This document shows, one piece after another, positions 1 to 5,283 of a stretch of DNA of 6,545 nucleotides. Position 1 is the stretch's first letter. The number at the start of each line of letters is the position of its first letter. The translations under genes and the position numbers were made by a program. The notes below the pieces were generated by a model. It was not told the origin of the DNA. It was given only the letters and a program-made list of their open reading frames with translations, and ran no database searches. This DNA comes from Streptosporangiaceae bacterium (GTDB lineage: Bacteria; Actinomycetota; Actinomycetes; Streptosporangiales; Streptosporangiaceae): positions 1 to 6,545 of the forward strand of contig JASIBJ010000622.1 in NCBI GenBank assembly GCA_030045215.1. The letters are read 5' to 3'.

Positions 1-48
1 TGGCCCGCTGCGCTGGCGCCGGCCTGGCCCGCTGCGCTGGCGCCGGCC
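1..48. repeat. Two exact 24-bp direct repeats inside the left-edge gene
   Basis: Bases 1-24 and 25-48 are identical, and the next bases (49-53) begin a third copy before diverging. The period is a multiple of three, so on the minus strand each copy encodes the octapeptide GQAGASAA. More copies may lie to the left of the window. In-frame repeats of this kind change length easily by slippage, so the linker length may vary between strains (inference). Confidence 0.85.
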
Positions 49-104
49 TGGCCGACGGCCGCCCGGCTGCCAGGCTGCTCTGACACGTTCCGAGTTGCGG
101 GCAT
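1..104 (-). CDS. 5' end of an unidentified gene (partial, runs off left edge)
   Basis: Only the first 34 codons are in the window, so the function cannot be named. The ATG at 104-102 is preceded by a strong Shine-Dalgarno match, GGGGAG at 110-115, with a 5-base spacer, and further upstream by a perfect TATAAT. The visible peptide begins MPATRNVSEQPGSRAAVG and then repeats the octapeptide GQAGASAA twice. This is a polar, Ala/Gly-rich and probably disordered N-terminal tail, encoded by an exact 24-bp direct repeat. The dyad across the expected transcription start resembles sites used by TetR-family repressors, which often control their own gene. A TetR-type regulator with an extended N-terminus is therefore possible, but no DNA-binding domain is visible. 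I am fairly confident that a gene starts here and have no firm view of its product. The plus strand is also open from 1 to 120 but has no start signal. Confidence 0.6.
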   Translation of the reverse strand, partial: MPATRNVSEQPGSRAAVGQAGASAAGQAGASAAG

Positions 105-119
105 CGGCACTCCCCAATA

Positions 120-133
120 ACCGATCAATCGGT
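120..133. promoter_or_regulatory. Palindromic operator candidate, TetR-like
   Basis: ACCGAT and ATCGGT form a perfect 6-bp inverted repeat around a 2-bp CA spacer. The site begins 16 bp upstream of the ATG at 104 and lies just downstream of the TATAAT at 139-144, so it covers the predicted transcription start of the minus-strand gene. Bound protein there would block transcription initiation. Short dyads with a small central spacer are common TetR-family operators, but the binding protein is inferred. The site may also affect plus-strand transcription towards 444. Confidence 0.55.
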
Positions 134-138
134 CTGTA

Positions 139-144
139 ATTATA
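139..144 (-). promoter_or_regulatory. -10 element (TATAAT) of the left-edge gene
   Basis: The minus strand reads TATAAT, an exact match to the housekeeping -10 hexamer and striking in such GC-rich DNA. Transcription would start near 132, giving a leader of about 28 nt that includes the ribosome binding site. No good -35 is present: the 17-bp spacing position (162-167) reads ATGCGG. An activator or a weak -35 may be involved. The AT-rich core TAATTATA is nearly symmetric, so a divergent plus-strand promoter here is possible but unproven. Confidence 0.5.
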
Positions 145-209
145 GCCGCAGGCGCCGCCGGCCGCATCGGGCGGACCCGCCACGACGGACGCCCAGAGCG
201 CTGCCCAAA

Positions 210-252
210 ACCGGCAGAAGCGGCCCAACCTTCACCGAGATCATCTGCCGGT
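210..252 (+). other. Long-loop inverted repeat (9-bp arms)
   Basis: ACCGGCAGA at 210-218 is perfectly complementary to TCTGCCGGT at 244-252, with a 25-base loop. The right arm shares bases 251-252 with the next inverted repeat (251-277), so in RNA the two stems compete at that junction. If a plus-strand transcript starts near 145-150, both would lie in the leader of the membrane-protein gene at 444. There is no T-tract and no riboswitch class that I recognise. Confidence 0.35.
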
Positions 253-277
253 GTGACACCTCCCATCGAGGTCACAC
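251..277 (+). other. Inverted repeat GTGTGAC...GTCACAC
   Basis: GTGTGAC at 251-257 pairs exactly with GTCACAC at 271-277. Inside it, CTC at 260-262 pairs with GAG at 268-270, leaving a 2-base bulge and a 5-base loop, for about 10 bp in all. It could be an RNA hairpin or a DNA-binding site with half-sites 20 bp apart. No run of T follows, so it does not look like an intrinsic terminator. It lies just before the tandem-repeat block. Confidence 0.4.
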
Positions 278-287
278 TGAGGGGTGG

Positions 288-426
288 TCGGGCCGCGCCA
301 TCACCAGCACACCAGAGGGGTCGGGCGTCGCGCCGTCAAGAGCACACCCGGAGGGATCGGGCGTCGCGCCGTCAAGAGCACACCCGGAGGGTCGGGCGTC
401 GCGCCGTCAGGAGCACACCCGGAGGC
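288..426. repeat. Tandem repeat block, 33-36 bp units, four copies
   Basis: Units start at 288, 321, 357 and 392 with the shared core TCGGGCGTCGCGCCGTCA. The second and third copies match over 35 bases. The fourth differs by an A-to-G change and a terminal base. The first is diverged and about 3 bp shorter. Unit lengths of 33, 36, 35 and 35 do not hold one reading frame, which argues against a repetitive protein. Each unit contains a small GGCG-TCG-CGCC dyad. The copies abut without spacers, so this is not CRISPR. The block occupies the space just before the small membrane-protein gene and accounts for much of the gene-free stretch 105-443. Confidence 0.85.
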
Positions 427-443
427 GTGGCATCGTAGAAGTC

Positions 444-734
444 GTGGTCCACGCCCAGACGCCAACCCTGGCGACCCGACTGGCCGGGACCCACCTAGCT
501 CTGGGCGGAGGAGGATTGGGCGGCCTAATCGTTCACCTCATCATCTGGCATTTCCTCTGGCGGCTTGCCTGGTATGTGTGGAGTATCCCCACGTTTGGCC
601 CCTTCCTGGTCCTGCTGATCGTGGCCCTGCTCGTGGGACTAAGCATCTGGCGGCGGCACTACGGACCGCGTCGCAGCAGGTCAGGCCATGGATCATTGGG
701 CACAGGCACCGGCACGGGCCCGCGCGACTGGTAG
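444..734 (+). CDS. Small tryptophan-rich two-helix membrane protein
   Basis: The 96-residue product has no enzymatic motif that I recognise. Residues 28-47 form a hydrophobic helix rich in Trp and His (sequence around HLIIWHFLWRLAWYVW). A Pro-containing turn (SIPTFGP) follows, then a second aliphatic helix at about 53-69. The C-terminus is basic (RRHYGPRRSRS) and ends in a Gly-Thr-rich tail finishing GPRDW. Two helices with positive charge after the second suggest a hairpin with both ends in the cytoplasm. The GTG at 444 has only a weak upstream signal. The strong GGAGGAGG at 507-514 sits too close to an in-frame TTG at 516 to define a start, so the first 24 residues are doubtful. The coherent hydrophobic pattern is the main evidence that this frame, rather than the overlapping frames, is coding. 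Confidence 0.55.
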   Translation: MVHAQTPTLATRLAGTHLALGGGGLGGLIVHLIIWHFLWRLAWYVWSIPTFGPFLVLLIVALLVGLSIWRRHYGPRRSRSGHGSLGTGTGTGPRDW

Positions 735-1146
735 ATCCCCGGGCTCCAGCAGGGCTCGACGCGCCCTCGCCGCGGCTGGGGAAGTCCGGTGTCGCCCTAG
801 CGACAATCAGCGCACCCAGCCGCCGCGAGCAGAAGTAATTTGACCGATTTGGCACCGCCGCTTGAGTGTGATTTGTGGCACTTCTCGCCGTCAGCAAGAC
901 CGCCTGGGGGCAGTGCGGGCCGGCGAATGGTCTGGCCACGGCCGGATGCTGCAGGCGCGCGAGCGGGGTATGGCCGTGATTCACCTGACCCGGGCCGACC
1001 CGCAACACCGGGCCCACCCGCAACACCGGGCCGCGTCGGCCCAGGCTGGCCGAGCAAGGCACGCCGAGCCGACACGCAACACCGGGACCACCCGCAACAC
1101 CGGGCCGCGCCGGCCCAGGCTGGCCGGGCAAGGCACGCCGAGCCTG
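735..1146. other. Gene-free stretch downstream of the small membrane protein and paaZ
   Basis: Several overlapping open frames exist here on both strands. They have conflicting composition, no ribosome binding sites and no recognisable domains, and I read none as a gene. It is the convergent space between the plus-strand membrane-protein gene and minus-strand paaZ. The left half (735-996) shows no clear structure beyond a near-repeat of GATTTGGCAC/GATTTGTGGCAC at about 846-882. The right half is filled by the 74-bp tandem repeat. Confidence 0.6.
997..1144. repeat. Two 74-bp tandem repeats directly behind paaZ
   Basis: Units 997-1070 and 1071-1144 match at 70 of 74 positions by eye. Each contains two copies of CGCAACACCGGG spaced 18 bp apart (starting 1001, 1019, 1075 and 1093), so the structure is a repeat within a repeat. 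Each unit also holds dyads: CCCG-CAACAC-CGGG around most copies of the 12-mer and CGGCC-CAGGCT-GGCCG in its second half. The array ends 2 bp before the paaZ stop codon, so any paaZ transcript continues into it. The dyads could slow polymerase or protect the 3' end, but there is no U-tract. The period is not a multiple of three. Confidence 0.9.
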
Positions 1147-3186
1147 CTAAGCCGACGGCCACTCCTTCGCGACGAGCGTGAGCACGTCGTACTTGGCGAC
1201 CGACACGCCATCCTGGTTGGTGACGTCGGTGTCCCAGCGCACCTCGCCGTGCGCGGCGTCCTCCCGCGGAATGATCTGCTTGCAGGTCAACGTAACCGTC
1301 AGCTCGTCCCCCGGATACACGGGAGTCAGGAAACGCAGGTTCTCCAGGCCGTAGTTGGCCAGCACCGGGCCGGGATCCGGCTGGACGAACAGCCCGGCCG
1401 CGAACGACAACACCAGGTACCCGTGCGCGACCCGCCCGTCGAAGAACGGGTTGGCCCGCGCTGCTTCCTCGTCCATGTGCGCGTAGAAGGTGTCGCCGGT
1501 GAACTCGGCGAAGTGCTCGATGTCCTCGAGCGTGACTCGCCGCGGCCCAGCCACAACCGTGTCTCCGGGGCGGAGGTCGGCGAGCGACTTCCGGAACGGG
1601 TGGATGCCCTCGGCGTCACGCGCAGCACCCGGAACCCAGTTGCCGGTGACCGCAGCCAGCACCCTCGGGCTGGCCTGAACCGCAGTGCGCTGCATGTAGT
1701 GCAGCACGCCGCGGACCCCGCCCATCTCCTCGCCGCCGCCGGCCCGTCCAGGACCCCCGTGGACCAGCGCGGGCAGCGGCGAGCCGTGACCAGTCGATTC
1801 CGCGGCGTCGTCGCTGTCGAGTACCAGCAGCCGCCCGTGCCATGGAGCGCAGCCCAGCACGACGTCGCGGGCGAACTGTGCATCCCGGGTCACGACTGAC
1901 CCGGCCAGGCTCCCGAGACCGCGGGCGGCCAGCTCGATGACCTGCGCGGTGCTGTCGTAGCCGATGACGGTGGCCACGGGGCCGAACGCCTCGATCTCGT
2001 GCGGCTCGGCCCGGCCAGCGTCGTCCGCCCGCAACAGCAGCGGCGAGATGAACGCGCCGCGTTCGGCATCCGCGCCCACGACCTGCACGTGCTCCGGGTC
2101 GCCGTACACCAGCCGAGCGCCCGCCAGCAGCGACTTCACACTGCGGCGGACCTCCTCGCGCTGCTCCAGGCTGGCGAGCGCACCCATCCGGACGCTCTGG
2201 TCAGCCGGATTGCCGACCACGACCTTCGATAGTTGCCCCGCAGCGGACTCGATCACCGCATCGATCATGTGGGAGGGAACGAAGGCGCGCCGGATAGCCG
2301 TGCACTTCTGGCCTGCCTTGACCGTCATCTCCGTGATCAGTTGCTCGATGTACAGGTCGAACTCGGCCGTGCCCGGCCCAGCGTCCGGCCCGAGGATCGA
2401 GCAGTTCAGCGAGTCGGCCTCGGCGTTGAACCGGACCGCGTGGGCCACGACGGCTGGATGGGCCCGCAGCTGCCTGGCGGTGGACGCCGACCCGGTGAAC
2501 GACACCAGGTCCTCCTCGGCGAGGTGATCCAGCAGATCACCGGCGCTGCCGCAGACCAGCTGCAGCGAACCGGCCGGGAGCAGCCCGGAGTCTGCCAGCA
2601 GCTCGACCAGCCGCGCCGTCAGGTACGCGGTCTGGCTGGCGGGCTTGACGAGGCTCGGCACGCCGGCCAGGAATGCGGGCGCGAACTTCTCCAGCGGCCC
2701 CCAGACCGGAAAGTTAAATGCGTTGATCTGCACGGCCACGCCGCGAAGCGAGGTCAGTATGTGCTGGCCGAGGAACTGGCCACCCCGGCCCAGGGGCTCA
2801 GGGGCGCCCTCGGAGTAGACGGTGTCGTTGGGAAGCTCGCGCTTAGCCCGGCTGGCGTAACTGAGCAGCACGCCGATGCCGCCGTCGACGTCGAACTTGG
2901 AGTCACCGAGCGTCGCGCCGGTCTTCGCCGAGAGCGCGTACAACTCCTCGCGGTTCTCGCGCAGCATCGAGCCAACCGCCTTCAGCAGCGCGGCGCGCTG
3001 ATGGAAGGTCAGCTCGGCCAGCGCGGCCCCGCCGACCGACCGCCCGTACTCGAGCGCGGCGGCCATGTCCACGCCGCCGGTGGAGATCCGCGCGACCGCT
3101 TCGCCGGTGACCGCGTCAAACACTGGCCGGCCTTCGCCTGTCGGGGTCCGCCAGGCTCCACCCACGTAGCTGCGCAGTAGCGTCAT
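1147..3186 (-). CDS. paaZ: Bifunctional oxepin-CoA hydrolase / 3-oxo-5,6-dehydrosuberyl-CoA semialdehyde dehydrogenase
   Basis: This cytoplasmic enzyme of aerobic phenylacetate degradation opens oxepin-CoA hydrolytically and oxidises the resulting aldehyde with NADP+. Residues 1 to about 520 are an aldehyde dehydrogenase: NAFNFPVWGP near 155, the cofactor-site motif FTGSAST near 230, Glu256 in FNAEADSLN and nucleophile Cys295 in GQKCTAIRR. Residues from about 530 to the end are a MaoC-type hydratase with Asp565 and His570 in TGDTFYAHMDEEAA, followed by GRVAHGYL. The first two positions match the catalytic numbering known for E. coli PaaZ, and 679 residues is close to that protein's 681. I chose ATG at 3186 because AGGGAG (3192-3197) lies 5 bases before it; the GTG at 3192 overlaps that site and would add only two residues. 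The other paa genes are not in the window, and the protein appears intact. The MaoC-only and ALDH-only alternatives are excluded by the two complete domains. Confidence 0.95.
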   Translation of the reverse strand: MTLLRSYVGGAWRTPTGEGRPVFDAVTGEAVARISTGGVDMAAALEYGRSVGGAALAELTFHQRAALLKAVGSMLRENREELYALSAKTGATLGDSKFDVDGGIGVLLSYASRAKRELPNDTVYSEGAPEPLGRGGQFLGQHILTSLRGVAVQINAFNFPVWGPLEKFAPAFLAGVPSLVKPASQTAYLTARLVELLADSGLLPAGSLQLVCGSAGDLLDHLAEEDLVSFTGSASTARQLRAHPAVVAHAVRFNAEADSLNCSILGPDAGPGTAEFDLYIEQLITEMTVKAGQKCTAIRRAFVPSHMIDAVIESAAGQLSKVVVGNPADQSVRMGALASLEQREEVRRSVKSLLAGARLVYGDPEHVQVVGADAERGAFISPLLLRADDAGRAEPHEIEAFGPVATVIGYDSTAQVIELAARGLGSLAGSVVTRDAQFARDVVLGCAPWHGRLLVLDSDDAAESTGHGSPLPALVHGGPGRAGGGEEMGGVRGVLHYMQRTAVQASPRVLAAVTGNWVPGAARDAEGIHPFRKSLADLRPGDTVVAGPRRVTLEDIEHFAEFTGDTFYAHMDEEAARANPFFDGRVAHGYLVLSFAAGLFVQPDPGPVLANYGLENLRFLTPVYPGDELTVTLTCKQIIPREDAAHGEVRWDTDVTNQDGVSVAKYDVLTLVAKEWPSA

Positions 3187-3191
3187 TACCA

Positions 3192-3197
3192 CTCCCT
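3192..3197 (-). promoter_or_regulatory. Ribosome binding site that decides the paaZ start
   Basis: The minus strand reads AGGGAG, 5 bases before the ATG at 3186. The competing GTG start at 3192 would use the last base of this site, so ATG is the better choice. Confidence 0.7.
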
Positions 3198-3315
3198 GCT
3201 CGTATCCGAGAACACCGAGATCACCGGGACGCGGTCATCTCGCTGTCATCGTCGCATGCCGCGGGGGCGTGCGGTCAGGGTCGACCGGCGGGCCGGGTTC
3301 GGTCACGGGAGGATC

Positions 3316-3330
3316 CGGGGTTGTCCCCCG
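3316..3330 (-). terminator. Weak hairpin just behind the double-HTH regulator gene
   Basis: CGGGG and CCCCG form a 5-bp stem around a 5-base loop, starting 6 bp past the regulator's stop codon. It is short and no U-run follows, so it is at best a weak or factor-assisted terminator. If transcription passes it, paaZ would be co-transcribed with the regulator. Confidence 0.2.
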
Positions 3331-3336
3331 AGTAGC

Positions 3337-4695
3337 TCAGTGCCGGTGGCGCGGCGACCGGCTGTCCGGCGCCGGACTCGACGCAGCGGGGGCACTGGTG
3401 CCAGGGGTCGACGTCGCAGGCAGCAGTCCGAACGCGCTAGCCACGGCAACGGCACCTGCTCTATTGCGTACGCCCAGCTTGCGGAACAGGTGGGTCTGAA
3501 TGTTCTCGACGGTCTTCGGGGCGATCCCGAGCAGCCGGGCCGTCTGCCTGATCGAGTATCCCTGGGCTCCGTACCGGAGGATGTCGCACTCCCTGGCGGT
3601 CAGCTCGGGCAGGTCGCTGCCGCCCGGTGCTTGACGATCCCACCGCGCTCGTACCGCGCCGATCAGCGGCCGCATGGGCTTAGAGTCCACAACGAGGTAG
3701 CCCTGGCCGGCCATGCGCAGGACGGACAGGAAGTGGTCCTCGATGGTCTCGGCCTGAACCAGCGAGCTCGCGCCGCTGGCGAGTGCGTCGGCGACCTCCC
3801 CGGAGTCCAGCGGCTTGCTGTGAACCAGGATCGCCGGAACGCTTAGCTCCTCGACGATCCCCCAGTCCCCTGGTTCCGGATCCACCAGAGCGCAGATGAT
3901 CGGACCGCGATGCCAGCGCGCCCAGTGTGCCTGGGACACGTGCCGCCGGTCGCGTACCAAGACGAACGTGTGCCCGCTGCCCAGCAGTTTCCTGACCACT
4001 TGGTCAAGTGCCGAGCCGGGCTGGCCCGACACGACCGTCAGGATCGGGAAGTCCTCGCTGGGCGGCTCACGGCGACGCGCGGCCGGCGCGGCACGCTGGT
4101 CCAGGATCCCGAGGGATGCGGCCGTAGAGACAGCATGAGCGCCGCTATTCACGTCCAGCTTGGCGTAAATGCGGCGCTTGAGGTTCTCGACGGTGAGCGG
4201 GCTGATGCCGAGCAGGTCGGCCATCTCCGGCACGCTATGTCCAGAACCGGCCAGCATGAGGACCTCAAGTTCGCGGTCGGTCATGCCATTCGGCCTCGGG
4301 CGAGCGTGCCGGCCGCGTTTACGCCGCAGCAGCGCTAGCAGGGCTTCAAGCCCGTGCGATTCCGGCACAAGCGAGGAAACTCCGGCCCGGCACGCCGCCG
4401 AGAGGTCTTCCTCGTCCGCTTCCCGATAGGTCACGATCACGTTGAGCTCGGGGAACCGCTTCACGAGCTTGTCCACGGGGCGGCAGATCTCACCCACGCG
4501 CCGGCCGGCATCGAAGATCACGACGTCGGGCCGGCGCAGCTCGCAGAGCGCGGGCATACGGTCCGGCTCCTCGACCGTCCCGACGACTGTGACGTCGGGT
4601 CGACCGGCCAGACACGAGGACAAGGTGTCACGAAGCAGCCGCGACGGCGACTGTACGGCTACTTGAACGGTGACGCTAGCGGGTTGCGAGGCCAT
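3337..4695 (-). CDS. Regulator with two receiver-like plus LuxR-type HTH modules in tandem
   Basis: The 452-residue protein is built twice from the same plan. Module 1 has a receiver-like domain (about 7-125) and a LuxR/FixJ-type HTH (138-198: MTDRELEVLMLAG, then ISPLTVENLKRRIYAKL). Module 2 has a receiver-like domain (about 217-335) and an HTH (364-425: LTARECDILRYGAQG, then IAPKTVENIQTHLFRKL). Both HTHs look intact for DNA binding. Both receivers keep an Asp at the end of strand 3 (Asp62, Asp272) and a Thr/Ser at the switch position (Thr89, Ser293). Both lack the N-terminal acidic pair and have Pro111 or Gln314 where the conserved Lys belongs, so normal phosphorylation is doubtful. The C-terminus (426-452) is Pro/Ser/Ala-rich. 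No histidine kinase is adjacent. The ATG at 4695 has only a modest AGCAGG signal upstream. A typical response regulator of this class is about 210-230 residues, so this is double length. The target genes are unknown; paaZ, 150 bp downstream, is one candidate. Confidence 0.88.
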   Translation of the reverse strand: MASQPASVTVQVAVQSPSRLLRDTLSSCLAGRPDVTVVGTVEEPDRMPALCELRRPDVVIFDAGRRVGEICRPVDKLVKRFPELNVIVTYREADEEDLSAACRAGVSSLVPESHGLEALLALLRRKRGRHARPRPNGMTDRELEVLMLAGSGHSVPEMADLLGISPLTVENLKRRIYAKLDVNSGAHAVSTAASLGILDQRAAPAARRREPPSEDFPILTVVSGQPGSALDQVVRKLLGSGHTFVLVRDRRHVSQAHWARWHRGPIICALVDPEPGDWGIVEELSVPAILVHSKPLDSGEVADALASGASSLVQAETIEDHFLSVLRMAGQGYLVVDSKPMRPLIGAVRARWDRQAPGGSDLPELTARECDILRYGAQGYSIRQTARLLGIAPKTVENIQTHLFRKLGVRNRAGAVAVASAFGLLPATSTPGTSAPAASSPAPDSRSPRHRH

Positions 4696-4709
4696 TCGTT
4701 AGCCTGCTT

Positions 4710-4721
4710 ATCGTTTTCGAT
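4710..4721. promoter_or_regulatory. Short dyad upstream of the regulator start
   Basis: ATCG-TTTT-CGAT is a 4-bp inverted repeat located 15-26 bp before the regulator's ATG. It overlaps a second dyad, TTCG-ATCA-CGAA, at 4716-4727. Either could be a regulatory site, possibly for self-control, or a small leader hairpin. The arms are short and chance is a real alternative. Confidence 0.25.
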
Positions 4722-4748
4722 CACGAATACGGGTTAGCGCGGTACTGG

Positions 4749-4791
4749 AGTCTAGCCCGGACCCACCGCTCACGCCGGTCACTTGATTTTA
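4749..4791 (-). promoter_or_regulatory. Promoter candidates for the double-HTH regulator
   Basis: On the minus strand, TAAAAT (4786-4791) lies in the most AT-rich patch of the window and TAGACT (4749-4754) fits the loose actinobacterial -10 pattern TANNNT. Either would give a leader of roughly 45 to 85 nt before the ATG at 4695. Neither has a clear -35 at the usual distance, so only the general location is supported. Confidence 0.25.
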
Positions 4792-4799
4792 ATTTCGTT

Positions 4800-5283
4800 A
4801 GTGGTAAGTGCTTGCCGAGCCCGGTCCCGGCCACTCGGCGGTGCAGCGGTTGCAGGCCGATTACGGGTCCTACAGTGTGCCCCACCAGCGCGAATGTGAG
4901 CAGTATCGAGCCGGATCGCCAGGCCTGGTGCGACGCTCACCACGTACGGATTTATTTTTCCGGCGCAAGCGGCGCGTCGGCCGGTTCTCGTGTTTTCCGG
5001 GCCGTGGCCGACCGGCTCCAGCGGCGCGCGAGCCTGCTAGTGGCGGCCGTCTGCGGCGGGTAGCCGCGTGGTTCCGATCCGGCACTCCAGTTGCACAGAA
5101 CGGCAGATCACGGCGCGGTGAACACGACCGTCACGTAGCCGTCACCTGCGGCCTGCGATCCGGCTAGACAAGCCCCGGCTGACGTAGCGGCAGGCGCATG
5201 GCAGGCGGGGCCGCATCGCCGACCTCGACCTCGGCGCCGCTGACGCGGCGGGCAGTTAGCGCGCCCTCTGCGGCCCGATCACC
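4800..5283. other. Gene-free stretch between the regulator and the membrane pair
   Basis: A plus-strand frame at 4808-5167 begins with GC-rich third positions for about 30 codons and then drops to a non-coding-like mix. It has no ribosome binding site and no recognisable domain. A minus-strand frame at 4870-5085 is Arg/Pro-rich and also unconvincing. No tRNA or known RNA fold was found. The plus frame could be a decayed gene remnant, but nothing identifies it. GC-rich dyads near 5217-5250 are the only clear structure. Confidence 0.5.
5235..5250 (-). terminator. GC-rich hairpin behind the membrane-pair genes
   Basis: CGCCGC and GCGGCG form a perfect 6-bp stem around a 4-base loop, 34 bp past the stop codon of the gene ending at 5284. 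An overlapping alternative stem (CGCCGA/TCGGCG, 5217-5222 with 5231-5236) shares bases 5235-5236. No U-tract follows. Hairpins without U-runs are often proposed as terminators in high-GC actinobacteria, but this one is short. Confidence 0.3.

Noticed and set aside
288..426. CRISPR-like array
   Set aside because: The repeats touch each other with no unique spacers, and no cas gene is nearby.
284..838. 184-residue plus-strand frame across the tandem repeats
   Set aside because: It is driven by the repeat block, overlaps the better membrane-protein frame, is rich in Arg/Pro/His and has no domain.
862..1899. 345-residue plus-strand frame antisense to paaZ
   Set aside because: It is a high-GC shadow of paaZ plus the 74-bp repeat, with no recognisable domain; paaZ is certain on the other strand.
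2233..3180. 315-residue plus-strand frame antisense to paaZ
   Set aside because: Mirror-frame artefact of a GC-rich gene; its composition follows from paaZ codons.
3253..3273. 8-bp hairpin between the regulator and paaZ
   Set aside because: It pairs fully only as plus-strand RNA (with a G-U); the minus-strand transcript would have an A-C mismatch, and both genes are on the minus strand.
3256..3846. Plus-strand frame antisense to the regulator gene
   Set aside because: It overlaps the second HTH region, which is clearly coding on the minus strand.
5067..5090. tRNA T-loop-like GGTTCCGATCC
   Set aside because: The position after TTC is not a purine, and no acceptor, D or anticodon stems can be found around it.
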